Below are positions 14,001 through 22,106 of a stretch of DNA of 64,000 nt, piece by piece. Every line of letters starts with the position of its first letter. Position 1 is the stretch's first letter. The DNA comes from Diphasiastrum complanatum (taxonomy: Eukaryota > Streptophyta > Lycopodiopsida > Lycopodiales > Lycopodiaceae): positions 1 to 64,000 of the forward strand of contig MU832569.1 of assembly GCA_029204225.1 (NCBI GenBank), written 5' to 3'. The notes beneath the pieces are model-generated. The model was not told the DNA's origin. It did no database searches and was given only the letters and a program-made list of their open reading frames with translations. Position numbers and translations under genes: made by a program.

Positions 14001-15096
14001 ATTTACACCATCCTCGTCGGTAACCAAACAGCTTCAGTACGTCAGTCGCACTCGCCAATTATGGAAGAGATCGAACTTTCTTCCTGGCTAACTGAAGGCT
14101 TGTACTCTTCATCATTAGAAGAATCTTGCTCAACAGTGTATTTGATGTCCTTCTTTTCGCCGTTTGTTTGCTAGCTGTTGGCCCTAAAGCATACGATAGG
14201 TCCACACTTTTGCGCGTTTTGATGGGCTTGTGTGGTGTGCGTCCTCAATTCCATGGCTTGATGAAAACAACTGTGGAAAAACTGTTGTTCACAATTTTGA
14301 ACTCCAGAAGTTAATGGACACCAGAAGAGTGAATGGTCAGCAAAAATATGCCATTCACTACAGGGGACCACATGACCGACCATCCTGCAAGAGGTATAGG
14401 TACCTCTATCCTCACGGTTCTACACAGTATTGTGTCTTGTGTGATCTGACCCCCCTGGAGGAACTTCAACAGCTTACTAATTACTCATGCAAAACTATTC
14501 ATTCACTACAGGCCGTCCGTCCGTTCCTCGTCCTGTCTGCTCCCACAGGTTCCTGGCGAGGTTGTCGGTTGGCTGAAATGGACGGCACCCGAAACGAAGC
14601 CTGTTTGGAGGAACTAGGCCGTCGGACAGAGAGCTGCAAAACTAGTCCATTTCACGTGACCTGACTGCGTTTCTGTCCAGTCGAACGGCCATTTTGACCG
14701 AACGACACCCGAATCGAGCCAGGCTCGGTCCTTTGAGTTCGTATCGGGATCACGAATCCGTGGACTGTATTCCTGGACCATTAATACATTCTACGCAGGT
14801 TTAAGTGCATGCTACACAAGTGCAACTTTGATGTTGAAATCTGCACATACCTGTGGTGCAATGCCTACGACACAATGAGGACGTGGGTGGGGTTGAAGAC
14901 GTTTATGGATGTGGTTATGATGATTATGCTTGTGGCTTGTTTTGATGGTTATGGCTGTGGGGTTTAGGGTTTAGGATGATTTGTTGGAGTTTAGGGTGTT
15001 ATGTTAACTGTGCCATTTGTTGGGGTGTCGGGTTTAGCATGTTATGTTAAATGGTTGAACATGATGCATATGTTATGAATGAGATGCAGATGTGTT

Positions 15097-15191
<95 letters not shown>

Positions 15192-18100
15192 TTGCACGGT
15201 GCAAACCATTTCTGACTAACCATTCAAATTTCACAGAGCTAACCATTTGTAAGCAACCACGATAAATTAGCCATGACACAAATATACTGTAAAAAAATAT
15301 ATACATCTCATCTGATGCCACTGTAGTCCCGTCAAAATTCGAAATTGTTCAAAATCTGTCATTTATTGATTGAACGAAATTAGCTTAAAAAAGTGAAAGA
15401 TCTTGCTGAGATGAAATCAACCAGCAATAAGGTCCAGTGTTTTTCCACTTTTTGTTGAAGATTTGAATCTGTCAACTGATTAAGCCAAATTTTTGTTTCC
15501 AGTAATCAATAATGGCGGACGATCACGCAGGTCAAGAGGGAAGGTCATTAGAGAAGGGTACCCATGCCGACCTATTTACAAATTTGCCAGCAATGAAGCC
15601 CATAAAACCTGATAACTACTATACCATTATGATTGGGCACATTGTTGCTAAGCTTTACAGCACTATCCTTCAGACAGTGATTAGTTGCGAGCCAGAGACA
15701 CGGGGGCTACATGCTTTGGATCAGGCTCGTTTCAGGGCACAACACTCCACCACTGATCATGTGTTTATTCTCCGGGCTATTATTGAGGAGGCTAGATCCA
15801 GACATAAGAGAGTATATTGTTGTTTTGTGGACTTCCGGAAAGCGTTCGACTCTATTCCAAGTCATAAGCTTATCCAGAGGCTGAGAAACCTTGATTTTTC
15901 TACTGATACCATATTGGCAGTCATGGCACTCTATGAGTAGGTCTAGGGATATTTCAGGTCAGATGAGGGTCTATCTCAGAGAGTTAGGAGCACTATTGGG
16001 GTGAAGCAGGGTTGTTCCCTCTCCCCCACTCTTTTCGGTCTATATATTGATGAGCTTGAGAGAGCCACCAACTAGAATGGTGGTATTGGCTGCAGGCTGG
16101 GTGATATATTCATTTCCATTTTGCTTTATGCTGATGATGTGGCCTTGCTTTTTCGCTTCTAGCGAGGAGTTGCAGCAGCACTTGGATACATTACAAGTTT
16201 TTGGAGATTTATTTGGATTATTGTGCATACCAGGAAAACCAATGTTATGCTCCAGGACCTTTACGCAGCAACAAATGTTCACTTTAGGGGGACAACCACT
16301 TGACGTGGTATCCTCTTACACCTATACTGGTCCTGCTTTCAGTATGACACACGCTGCCACAGTAAGGGGCATGCTATGCTAGTAAGTCTCGAGCGTTTTT
16401 GTTTCACGAAGCATATTCAGGATGCCCCGAGTAAGTGCAAACTATTTGATACTATTGTTGCACCCACAGTTATGTATGCAGTAGAGGCTTGGTGCACTGG
16501 GATTCCTGTGACTCAGAGTGGACTAGCATTTCTCGTCTACATATCAGTATGCTGGCACGCATGATCCGGGCCAAACCAACTGTTCTTCACCAAGTTATAC
16601 TTGCTGAATTTGTTGTCATTCCACTATGGGTTGAGGCTATTTTCAAGTTGATCACATACGTTCAGAGAGTGATGAGTCTTCCGGTTTCACGTTATCCACA
16701 CATAGCTTTTCTCTCTTCTCATCAGCTTCATTTCCAGGGTCATCAGTTGTCATGATACCAGGCTTCTCGTCTTCTATGCATATACAACATTGACATCCAA
16801 TGGGTTCTCATCAGTATATTAGGGGGGGGTTATTTATCGTGCATATTCTCGAGTGACTTCGCAGGGGCCCTTGGGGGTCAAACCGGACTTCTATCACTCC
16901 AGTTTCCTAGACCTAGACAGTGTCGAGGTCCCAGTTTTGCCTCGCTATTTGGATAGCGTACTTTCACATTGCCACTATTTTACATTGTCCTCACATCAGC
17001 TATATGTGGAGACAGGGCGCTTCCAGGACATCCCTCATATGAACAAACTTTGTCAAATGTGCACATTAGGGGAGGTGCAGTTAGAGGAGATTCAGATGCC
17101 CTGTCTATGAGATTTGAGGACGCTATCATTGTCTTTTCCGAGACTCTCAATCACACTTCGCTCACTCATTTCATATGTTGACCCTCAATGTGTGGCACTG
17201 ATATTTCGCGAGATGTTCCTACTCCATAGAGATATTTATCAGAGAGATCGGTATGGATATCATGACTCCCAGCAGACCCAGATTACCTCCTTTTTCTCCA
17301 AGAGACGATCTAGAGCAGACGTTGACAGTTTGTCAGAGGATGAGTCAGATATCTTACCTCGAGATTCTCATCACAATTGCCGACAACGTATTGCCTCCAG
17401 ACCTCATGTTAGAGCTACCAGGAGACTTCACAAACCTAGAGATCATGGGCGTAGGCCCACTGCTTTAGCACCTGCATCTTCTTCTATCCTTGCCTTCTTC
17501 AGCAGTGTTCCTGTGGTGACATGATCTATCATACAGTTCGAATGGTTATTGTATAGTTATACAACACCTCATTGTACCATATTTCAGACTTCCATGTCTG
17601 AGAGCAGTTTAGAGATTTTTTCGGGTCTTGATAGACCAATCATTTTAGCTAGTAGTTGTCATTTGTTTATGAAGAAATTTATATCCTTCTTTTCAATATC
17701 TATCACACTTGAGATGTATTTATTTGGTCTTATATGCCTTTTGGCATTGAAGGACATTAACAAAGCTCTCTCTCTCTCTCCCTCTCTCTCTCTCTCTCTC
17801 AACTCCTGCAAACTTGCACCTGTCTTATCCACACTCCTTAACCAAACTGTCATTCACGATTTTCCTTCTTCTTGGTGCACTAATATCATCTACTCCATCC
17901 ATAAGAGTGGTGATCCCATGAAACCTGATAATTACCATACTATCATGATCAGACATATCATTGCTAAGCTCTATGGCACCATTCTACAGTTGGCAGTGAG
18001 TACAGAGGCAGAGACTCGGAGACTTCAAGCTTTGGGACAGACTGGCTTCCGGACACTTCTACTACAGACCACATCTTGATGAGCTTGAGATAGTTATCAG

Positions 18101-20738
18101 ACAGGACGGAGGAATCGGCTGTAATCTGGGAGACATACTTATTGCTCTATTGGTGACATACTTATGCTATATGCTGATGATGTGGCTTTAGTCTCACCGA
18201 CTAGAGAGGGACTCCAGAGACATTTGCAGCTTACATACTTTTTGTACTCGGTGGGGATTGAGGGCGAACATATCGAAGACCAAAGTGATGGTCTTCAGTA
18301 CTTCCAAAGCCTTCATGCAGCGCCAGGAGGTTTTCCTTGATGGTTAGCCTTTGGAGATTGTTTCATGGTATACTTACTTGGGTGTTCTATTCAGTGGTCC
18401 TATTTTCGATATGCAGAAGGCAGCCTCAGATCGCCTTGGGAAGGGTCACGCTTCCCTCATCCAGCTTGAGAGATTTTGTTTTTGGAGTTATATTCATGAT
18501 GCTCCCAGTAAGTGTCGTCTCTTCGACACTATGGTCACTCCTATAGCATTATATGCAACAGAGGCTTGGTGTACAGGTGTTACCTCCTCAAATTGGTCTC
18601 TTATATCTCGGCTCCACATCACCATGCTATCTCGAACGATTAGGGCTAAGCCCTCATTGCTCAATCCCTCACCAGATTATCACTGTTGAGTTTGTTCTTC
18701 CTCCCATTCCAAGGAATAGTGCTAGAAAACTCATAACCACATAAATGACAATGCCAACATCTAGCACGTGAGCTGCCATGGTAGCTGAACTTGATGCCAA
18801 TCAACACTGCCTCCTAGCAGAGACCGACTCTATCTCTTGGCATGGTCGCCAGTACTACTAAAAAGGAGCTGAAAACCCTGATGCACAAACCCTTCCAAGT
18901 CAGGAGTTGTAAACAAGCAAACATATTTCCTCCCCTCCAACTAAAGATGCTTAAATGGTCAAAAATCAACCCCTAACACGGTCAAAACCCTAAAAAACAC
19001 ACCTGGTATATTTGATATACACACATGCACACACTATATACTAAAAATTTACTTATTCATCTATTTAACTCGTTTCATATTGCACAACCTCCCAAGCCAA
19101 AAAAAAACCTCGAAACAGGTGTCCATGCTCTGAAGTTCTGAACCATAACTTCTCATTTTGTTTCAAAATGACATTCCAAACAAGTTCCACATCCAAACGT
19201 GGTCAAAAAAAAGTTTGGAACATATTATTTTTTATGCAAGAAGCTCAAGACGTGTTACAGCAATCTGAATGTTGTAACCCTCAATAAATAACATATGCAT
19301 GCGCATGAGAGAAAAGAAAAGATCAAGGTTTAATGATGAAATGACAAATGGCGAATATAGCTTTTGTAACATGAGCGTTCCAATCTTTAAAGGGCAAGGC
19401 AAATATTATTGAAGGTAAGGTCTTGACACGAGACAACAAGAAAAAGTACAAAACCCACGCAACTTTAATGAACAGCCTCAAATTCTAAACACGTGATGGT
19501 ACAATCAACAATAACAGTGCAAATAGTAAAAGTTGCGTGTGACAAAGCTCGGCTTACTATTAGTTTTTTGTATGAAATAGCACAACGAACGCAGCTTCTT
19601 TGGAACAGAGAGTCTTCAGAAACGCTAAAATGTTCTAAGTTAAGTTCTTCTCTTTTATAATGTTATGGAAGCGTGGATTAGGGCTGCATTTAGCTATTAG
19701 ACAACTTTTAAGGAACAGGAGATTTCTTGAAGGACGGACCTAGGCTGGCTCCTGTCTTTTCACACAAAAAGAACAAAACTAATATGTCACTCCGTTTATC
19801 ACACAGATCTCCATGACCAGGCATGATCTTTTTCTTGTACAAGAAACAAGAGAGACGTTCATGCCTACTCAAGTATCTCTTCATGCAACTTTGCAATATA
19901 ATGCTCGATTGAAGCAGCAAATAGAAAAGTGTGTGTGTCCACTTATAGTTCAAGGTCAGAGTTTGGTGTGAACGTTTACCTTTCCTGCTTTTCCAAGAGG
20001 AAATAAAGAAAAACAGTAATACCTTCCAGCATCTTCTGGACTGAATTCAACGTCCTGACATCCTAGGCTACGAGCATAGCGCACCATCCTTCTGGCAGTC
20101 TCAACAACTTCTTCAGGAGTTTTGCGCAGCTTGTGCTTCATATGAATTCCACTCGTGGCTATAAATACATGGATGCGGGGCCTCAATGCATGACGCACGG
20201 CTTCCCACGCCGCATCGATATCAGGCTTGCTACAACGAGCAAGGCCACAAATAACAGGCACATATCCTTCACTGTTCACATTGTTTCCAACCTCTAGCGA
20301 AATCATTCTGACTGCTTCAAGATCGTCGGGAGATGCTATGGGAAACCCCGCTTCAATGATATCAACTCCTAGCTTGGCCAGCTGCCTGGCTATGTCCAGC
20401 TTTTCCTTGCTTGTCAGAGTCGCTCCTGGCGACTGCTCGCCATCTCTGAGAGTCGTGTCAAAAATTCGAACATAACTAGGATCATCAATCTTATTAGGAA
20501 CATACTGAGGTCTCTTCCTAGATTGCTGGGCCTTGCAGGATCTAACACAAACTGTCCGAGAATCCCCGCTCACGTCTTTCTGCAATCTATATGCAAAAAG
20601 ATGATGCAAATTTCCAGACAAGCGCGCAGTTAAAGAAGAATGAAAGAATGAAACACATGAGGCATGAGGAGGATGAAGAGGATTGGCATTGGTGGAAAAA
20701 GGCAAGACTCCTGTGGAGTAGCAGCAGGCGACGTCCAT
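653..20738 (-). CDS. IPMS: 2-isopropylmalate synthase, plastid type (partial; nine exons; frameshifted as sequenced)
   Basis: The enzyme condenses acetyl-CoA with 2-oxoisovalerate, the first committed step of leucine synthesis in plastids. Exons in gene order, minus strand: 20738-20023, 4929-4716, 4575-4495, 2065-1973, 1846-1759, 1626-1526, 1355-1322, 917-842, 735-653. All introns are GT-AG. Visible motifs are LRDGEQSPG (about residues 97-105), STHCQNDLG (metal-binding His about residue 296) and [19 protein letters not shown] across the exon 3/4 junction. The C-terminal regulatory domain lies beyond the left edge. The start is ATG at 20738; the four in-frame codons upstream begin with GTG, so they are not used. 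The N-terminal ~85 residues are Ser/Ala/basic and divergent, as expected of a plastid transit peptide. Exon 5 is 88 bp where 87 is expected and hits TGA after about residue 391; exon 8 also carries +1. This is either a recent pseudogene or consensus errors. The Brassicaceae paralogue methylthioalkylmalate synthase is unlikely here. Confidence 0.9.
2066..4494 (-). other. IPMS intron 3
   Basis: This 2.4-kb intron between exons 3 and 4 runs from donor GTATGT at 4494 to acceptor TGCAG at 2066. It is AT-rich unique sequence, and I recognise no transposon domains or RNA genes in it. Short reading frames within it carry no family similarity that I can see. Confidence 0.7.
4495..4929 (-). CDS. IPMS: IPMS exons 2 and 3
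   Basis: Exon 2 (4929-4716, 214 bp) starts after GTGGCAG with A, completing the Arg codon from exon 1, and encodes [19 protein letters not shown] through [16 protein letters not shown]. Exon 3 (4575-4495, 81 bp) encodes [20 protein letters not shown] to SLEE. A 140-bp GT-AG intron (4715-4576) separates them, and the joined reading [11 protein letters not shown] matches the family. The His in THCQND is a divalent-metal ligand in the HMGL-like barrel. [13 protein letters not shown] is the second signature of the alpha-IPM/homocitrate synthase family. Confidence 0.92.
4930..5524 (-). other. IPMS intron 1, 3' end
   Basis: This is intron sequence between the exon 2 acceptor (GTGGCAG ending at 4930) and the left end of the copia element. 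I see no gene or repeat. The last five bases, GTCAA (5520-5524), are the left copy of the probable target duplication of the copia insertion. Confidence 0.6.
5525..6146 (-). repeat. Copia-1 3' LTR (left copy)
   Basis: It begins TGTAGG and ends GTTCTACA and pairs with 10260-10891. It includes a short tandem array of TTCGAGTTC-type units with AACAAGAATAAAAATG (about 5970-6075). It differs from its partner by a 12-bp perfect inverted repeat (5821-5832 and 5841-5852) that replaces 20 bases of the right copy. Confidence 0.92.
6242..6796 (-). pseudogene. Copia-1 RNase H
   Basis: The frame contains [20 protein letters not shown] followed by [12 protein letters not shown], then [16 protein letters not shown] and [15 protein letters not shown], the characteristic copia RT/RNase H tail. 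It stops before the usual ADIFTKAL end, and sequence between it and the purine tract is short, so the C-terminus is deleted or scrambled. Confidence 0.85.
6763..7488 (-). pseudogene. Copia-1 reverse transcriptase
   Basis: Two frames cover it. The 7488-7162 frame has [26 protein letters not shown] and DTFSPVVK. The 7149-6763 frame has [14 protein letters not shown] and the catalytic [12 protein letters not shown] frameshift separates them near 7155. Motifs are close to other plant copia RTs. Confidence 0.88.
7725..8672 (-). pseudogene. Copia-1 integrase core, interrupted
   Basis: In shifting frames the minus strand reads VHSDICGPF, then [12 protein letters not shown] and [10 protein letters not shown], and finally NGIVE[16 protein letters not shown]. 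The DDE catalytic residues are recognisable, but a TGA follows the catalytic Glu, and a frameshift precedes the 177-codon open frame at 8258-7725. That frame has [19 protein letters not shown], the usual copia integrase C-terminal block. Confidence 0.8.
8673..9389 (-). pseudogene. Copia-1 protease and integrase N-terminus
   Basis: This 238-codon open frame holds the second CCHC knuckle, a variable linker, and the aspartic protease motif [12 protein letters not shown] with the catalytic Asp intact. [16 protein letters not shown] follows, then the integrase zinc region [11 protein letters not shown]. The frame ends at the CxxC side of the zinc finger (8673). This order is standard for copia pol. 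Confidence 0.85.
9390..10193 (-). pseudogene. Copia-1 gag
   Basis: ATG at 10193 opens a 157-codon frame ([10 protein letters not shown] onward) with the copia gag features [18 protein letters not shown] and [18 protein letters not shown]. The frame breaks near 9720 and resumes at 9683-9390, ending in a CCHC knuckle [15 protein letters not shown] second knuckle, [14 protein letters not shown], begins the next open frame at 9389. The capsid-like region and nucleocapsid knuckles show its identity. At least one frameshift separates the two halves. Confidence 0.85.
10260..10891 (-). repeat. Copia-1 5' LTR (right copy)
   Basis: It starts TTTAGGAAAATACTAGG (TG to TT at the inner terminus) and ends GTTCTACA. 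It carries the TTCGAG-rich tandem units at about 10710-10815. It should contain the element's promoter, firing leftward. Confidence 0.92.
10892..12720. other. IPMS intron 1 segment with no recognised gene
   Basis: AT-rich intron sequence. At 11628 a plus-strand ATG opens a 28-codon frame ([13 protein letters not shown]...) after a pyrimidine-rich leader, too short to name. At about 11210-11300 and 12060-12280 there are clusters of GGTTCGAACC-like palindromes. Nothing else is recognised. Confidence 0.5.
12068..12278. repeat. Cluster of GGTTCGAACC-type palindromic repeats
   Basis: Variants of CCGGTTTGAACCGG and GGTTCGAACCGG recur on both sides of an A/T-rich spacer (12120-12175). The right part has several GGTTCGAACGG units. 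The arrangement resembles a degenerate inverted-repeat element, but I find no target duplication or matching terminal repeats. A CG-rich palindrome, GGACGCGCGTCC, lies nearby at about 12371-12382. Confidence 0.55.
13352..13606 (-). pseudogene. SNF2/CLSY-like helicase fragment, left arm of the foldback
   Basis: The minus strand reads [20 protein letters not shown], then ERVLIIV, a stop, and [17 protein letters not shown]. It is the inverted partner of the right-arm fragment and is better preserved around the motif Ia and EFRKW blocks, but it carries an in-frame TGA. Antisense frames in both arms (13352-13606 plus, 13961-13677 minus) also align with each other and end at KRFW-stop, which follows from the shared ancestry of the arms. 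Confidence 0.6.
13677..13929 (+). pseudogene. SNF2/CLSY-like helicase fragment, right arm of the foldback
   Basis: The plus-strand frame reads [20 protein letters not shown] followed by DGR, then [10 protein letters not shown]. This matches helicase motif I (normally GTGKT) through motif Ia of SNF2-family remodellers, and is most like the CLSY/DRD1 branch, whose members read (G)TGKTFL...FLAKFPDCRPLIIAP...LLPW. The first Gly of Walker A is Cys, and the IIAP stretch is degraded. Sequence before it is not recognisable. It is a short fragment without the rest of the ATPase, so it is a gene relic. The family assignment rests on one motif block recognised by eye. Confidence 0.6.
15099..15188. repeat. 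(TC)n microsatellite
   Basis: An uninterrupted TC tract of about 90 bases. It lies upstream of LINE piece 1, whose recognisable reverse transcriptase starts about 340 bases later. Confidence 0.97.
15530..17524 (+). mobile_element. LINE-type non-LTR retrotransposon, 5'-truncated copy 1
   Basis: Plus-strand reverse transcriptase in broken frames: [18 protein letters not shown], then [15 protein letters not shown] (catalytic motif A), [20 protein letters not shown], and in another frame [10 protein letters not shown] (catalytic YADD, near 16130). Downstream come [17 protein letters not shown] and a Cys motif [14 protein letters not shown] (17049-17090) that is also present in the copy at the right end of the window. 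The tail (17114-17524) is Arg/Ser-rich with QTQITSFF. No endonuclease domain is visible, so the copy is 5'-truncated, and several stops and frameshifts kill it. Confidence 0.85.
17114..17524 (+). CDS. LINE C-terminal tail with PIP-box-like motif
   Basis: This is an open frame of 136 codons that may use an internal Met and is probably the C-terminal part of the LINE protein after a frameshift. It contains QTQITSFF at 17273-17296, which fits the PCNA-interacting consensus Q-x-x-[ILM]-x-x-[FY]-[FY], followed by basic KRRSR. A second hydrophobic cluster, [10 protein letters not shown], lies near the C-terminus. Human LINE-1 ORF2p is known to bind PCNA through a PIP box, so a similar role is plausible but unproven. 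Confidence 0.45.
   Translation: MRTLSLSFPRLSITLRSLISYVDPQCVALIFREMFLLHRDIYQRDRYGYHDSQQTQITSFFSKRRSRADVDSLSEDESDILPRDSHHNCRQRIASRPHVRATRRLHKPRDHGRRPTALAPASSSILAFFSSVPVVT
17767..17799. repeat. Short (CT)n tract abutting LINE piece 2
   Basis: About 33 bases of CT repeat with one CC interruption, followed immediately by LINE reverse-transcriptase coding sequence ([17 protein letters not shown]). Confidence 0.9.
17800..18700 (+). mobile_element. LINE-type retrotransposon, copy 2 (internally deleted)
   Basis: Plus-strand fragments read [20 protein letters not shown], then [20 protein letters not shown]. After a deletion comes [15 protein letters not shown] (near 18168), then [16 protein letters not shown] and [12 protein letters not shown]. 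The order matches copy 1, but the segment from the FVDFRKAFD motif to just before YADD is missing. It is the same family as copies 1 and 3, and non-functional. Confidence 0.82.
18701..20022. other. IPMS intron 1, 5' part; nothing recognised
   Basis: Between LINE piece 2 and the exon 1 donor at 20022. The sequence is AT-rich with scattered short reading frames; I recognise no repeat family, RNA or coding domain. Confidence 0.6.
20023..20738 (-). CDS. IPMS: IPMS exon 1: transit peptide and start of the catalytic barrel
   Basis: This exon of 238 codons plus 2 nt begins at ATG 20738 ([10 protein letters not shown]) and ends in the Arg codon AG|A of the SPEDAGR motif, at the donor GTATTA (20022-20017). 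Residues 1 to about 85 are poorly conserved and rich in Ser, Ala and basic residues, consistent with plastid targeting. From [14 protein letters not shown] onward the sequence is very close to other plant IPMS proteins, including the substrate/metal-site motif LRDGEQSPG and the segments [11 protein letters not shown] and [10 protein letters not shown]. Reading past the donor gives a nonsense tail, which is intron. Confidence 0.93.
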
Positions 20739-20880
20739 CGCAAAAGCCACGCCTCCAAAACAAAGACAAGCAAGAAAAAGAAAACTAAAACAAGAAGCAA
20801 GGCGCTCTCGACAAGGTTTCTCTGTGCCTCTCTCTCGCCCAGAGACAAGTGTGAGTAAAGAGAGAGATATAAGAAGATAT
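20739..20880 (-). promoter_or_regulatory. Probable IPMS 5' leader and promoter
   Basis: Upstream of the ATG the coding-sense sequence is pyrimidine-rich (TCTCTCTC, TTTTCTTTTTCTTG), typical of plant 5' leaders. A TATA-like CTTATATC lies at 20866-20873, about 130 bases before the ATG. The transcription start cannot be seen from sequence. Confidence 0.35.
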
Positions 20881-21536
20881 GTCGTAAATGCTGTTAGAAA
20901 AACAGGAAGCCCTACAAATGAGGTTCGATGACAACAGGAAAGGAAGGGGACGATTACGTCTTTGATTGTCTAATAGCATCATCACCTCTGATCAAAGCGG
21001 GGTGAATCGTCAAGCTCCATAGTGCCCTACCCAAACACGTCATCGTTACTGAACTGGGCTCTCATGGGAGTCCAAGCTTTATCACAACACACGTTGTTTT
21101 GTTGATTTTTTTAAATCTTGTATTGCAAAGGCAATAATAGCATTATGTGTTAAGGTTGGTCAATGGAGCTTAAAAAAAGATTAAAATAAAAGAACAAATT
21201 TTGAGAGCAATCCTCTAAGACTCCTAGTCAATCACAACGCATGTTGTTTTTTGGCCTTGTCTTGCAAGCACGTTGTTTTTTGGCCTTATCTTGTGTTGAG
21301 GTTGGTTAGTGTCGTTTAGACAAAAGTGAAAATAATTAAAGGACAAACTTTGATGTTGCTCTCAACTTTTTAAGTTTGGACCTCGATTAAAGGCCCCAAG
21401 TACCCCCTGATGCAAAAACAAATGTTGATCGCAAATTGCAAATATCAATTAGGCTCTGAAACGAAACGAAACTAAACAAAACTGGACGAAGCGAGGCGAA
21501 GCGAAGCGAAACTTGAGCGACCTCTGATATTGACAT
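20881..21536. other. Intergenic upstream of IPMS
   Basis: It contains two similar stretches with CACGTTGTTTT(TT)GGCCTTGTCTTG (about 21080-21300) and a GCGAA/ACGAA tandem array (21465-21515). No gene is recognised. Confidence 0.5.
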
Positions 21537-22106
21537 TGTTGAAACGAAATCAAATTAATCACGAACGAAATGAATTCGGATGGATTTCAGATATGATTGC
21601 TGGTCACTGCCTGCTATATTCCTACAATCCTCCAGAAAGTAGATAGACACTGCTAATCTACGTTTTATATTAATACAACATTCAACAAAACTCATCCAGT
21701 GTGCGGAATTAATAAAAACAAGTGAATGAGATACACAAGTGATAGCAGATAGTAATTCATTCGAGATCAGACAAAATTGAGAGTGATTTGTGCGTAATAG
21801 CTACAGTATCATCTATTGATCCTCTTGATTTCGAGCGTTGTATGACAGATCCACACAGCACATTGGTGTGAGAGAAAATAGTGTTCTCTCACGAGTAGCG
21901 TCTCGCTTACTAGCGGACTTCTTGGGTCTCTGTGGATCCTGCTTACAAAATTGTCTCACTCACAGGCGAACTTCTATTTTGTAGTCTGTATATTTTTATC
22001 TGCTACTGTATCTTATACATTCAGAGTAGCACACCAGATTAGATAGACGAAACAATCTATAACTAATCATGGATTACAAGAGAGGTGGGTTAGGCACGTC
22101 CTAACA
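21537..22106 (-). repeat. LTR-like block flanked by both a PPT-like and a PBS-like sequence
   Basis: In minus sense it begins TGTTAGGACGTGCC at 22106 and ends TTTCAACA at 21537, giving TGTT...AACA ends. The bases just before it in that sense (AGCGGAAGAG) look like a polypurine tract. Just after it, GTCAATATCAGAGG resembles the initiator-Met primer site TGGTATCAGAGC. I infer an LTR from these signals; no partner LTR is seen in the window. Confidence 0.45.

Larger units (their letters stand above)
12720..14390. repeat. Long imperfect inverted repeat (foldback) built from gene fragments
   Basis: Reading the plus strand of the left arm (about 12.72-13.605 kb) against the minus strand of the right arm (about 13.66-14.39 kb) shows extended similarity around a ~55-bp centre near 13632. 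The strongest stretch pairs 13563-13605 with 13676-13720. Similarity continues outward through TCAGTTAGCCAGGAAGAAAG (both arms), AAAACGCGC and CCCTGTAGTGAATGGCA motifs. Both arms are diverged from each other and have small indels. Transcription across it would give a long hairpin. The inner parts of both arms encode the same SNF2-helicase-like segment pointing away from the centre. Confidence 0.85.

Noticed and set aside
12770-15010. TTTAGGG telomere-like motifs (12771, 13129, 14961)
   Set aside because: Only one to three units each, scattered; not an interstitial telomere array.
20227-20475. Plus-strand frame inside IPMS exon 1
   Set aside because: It is the antisense shadow of the strongly conserved IPMS coding sequence.
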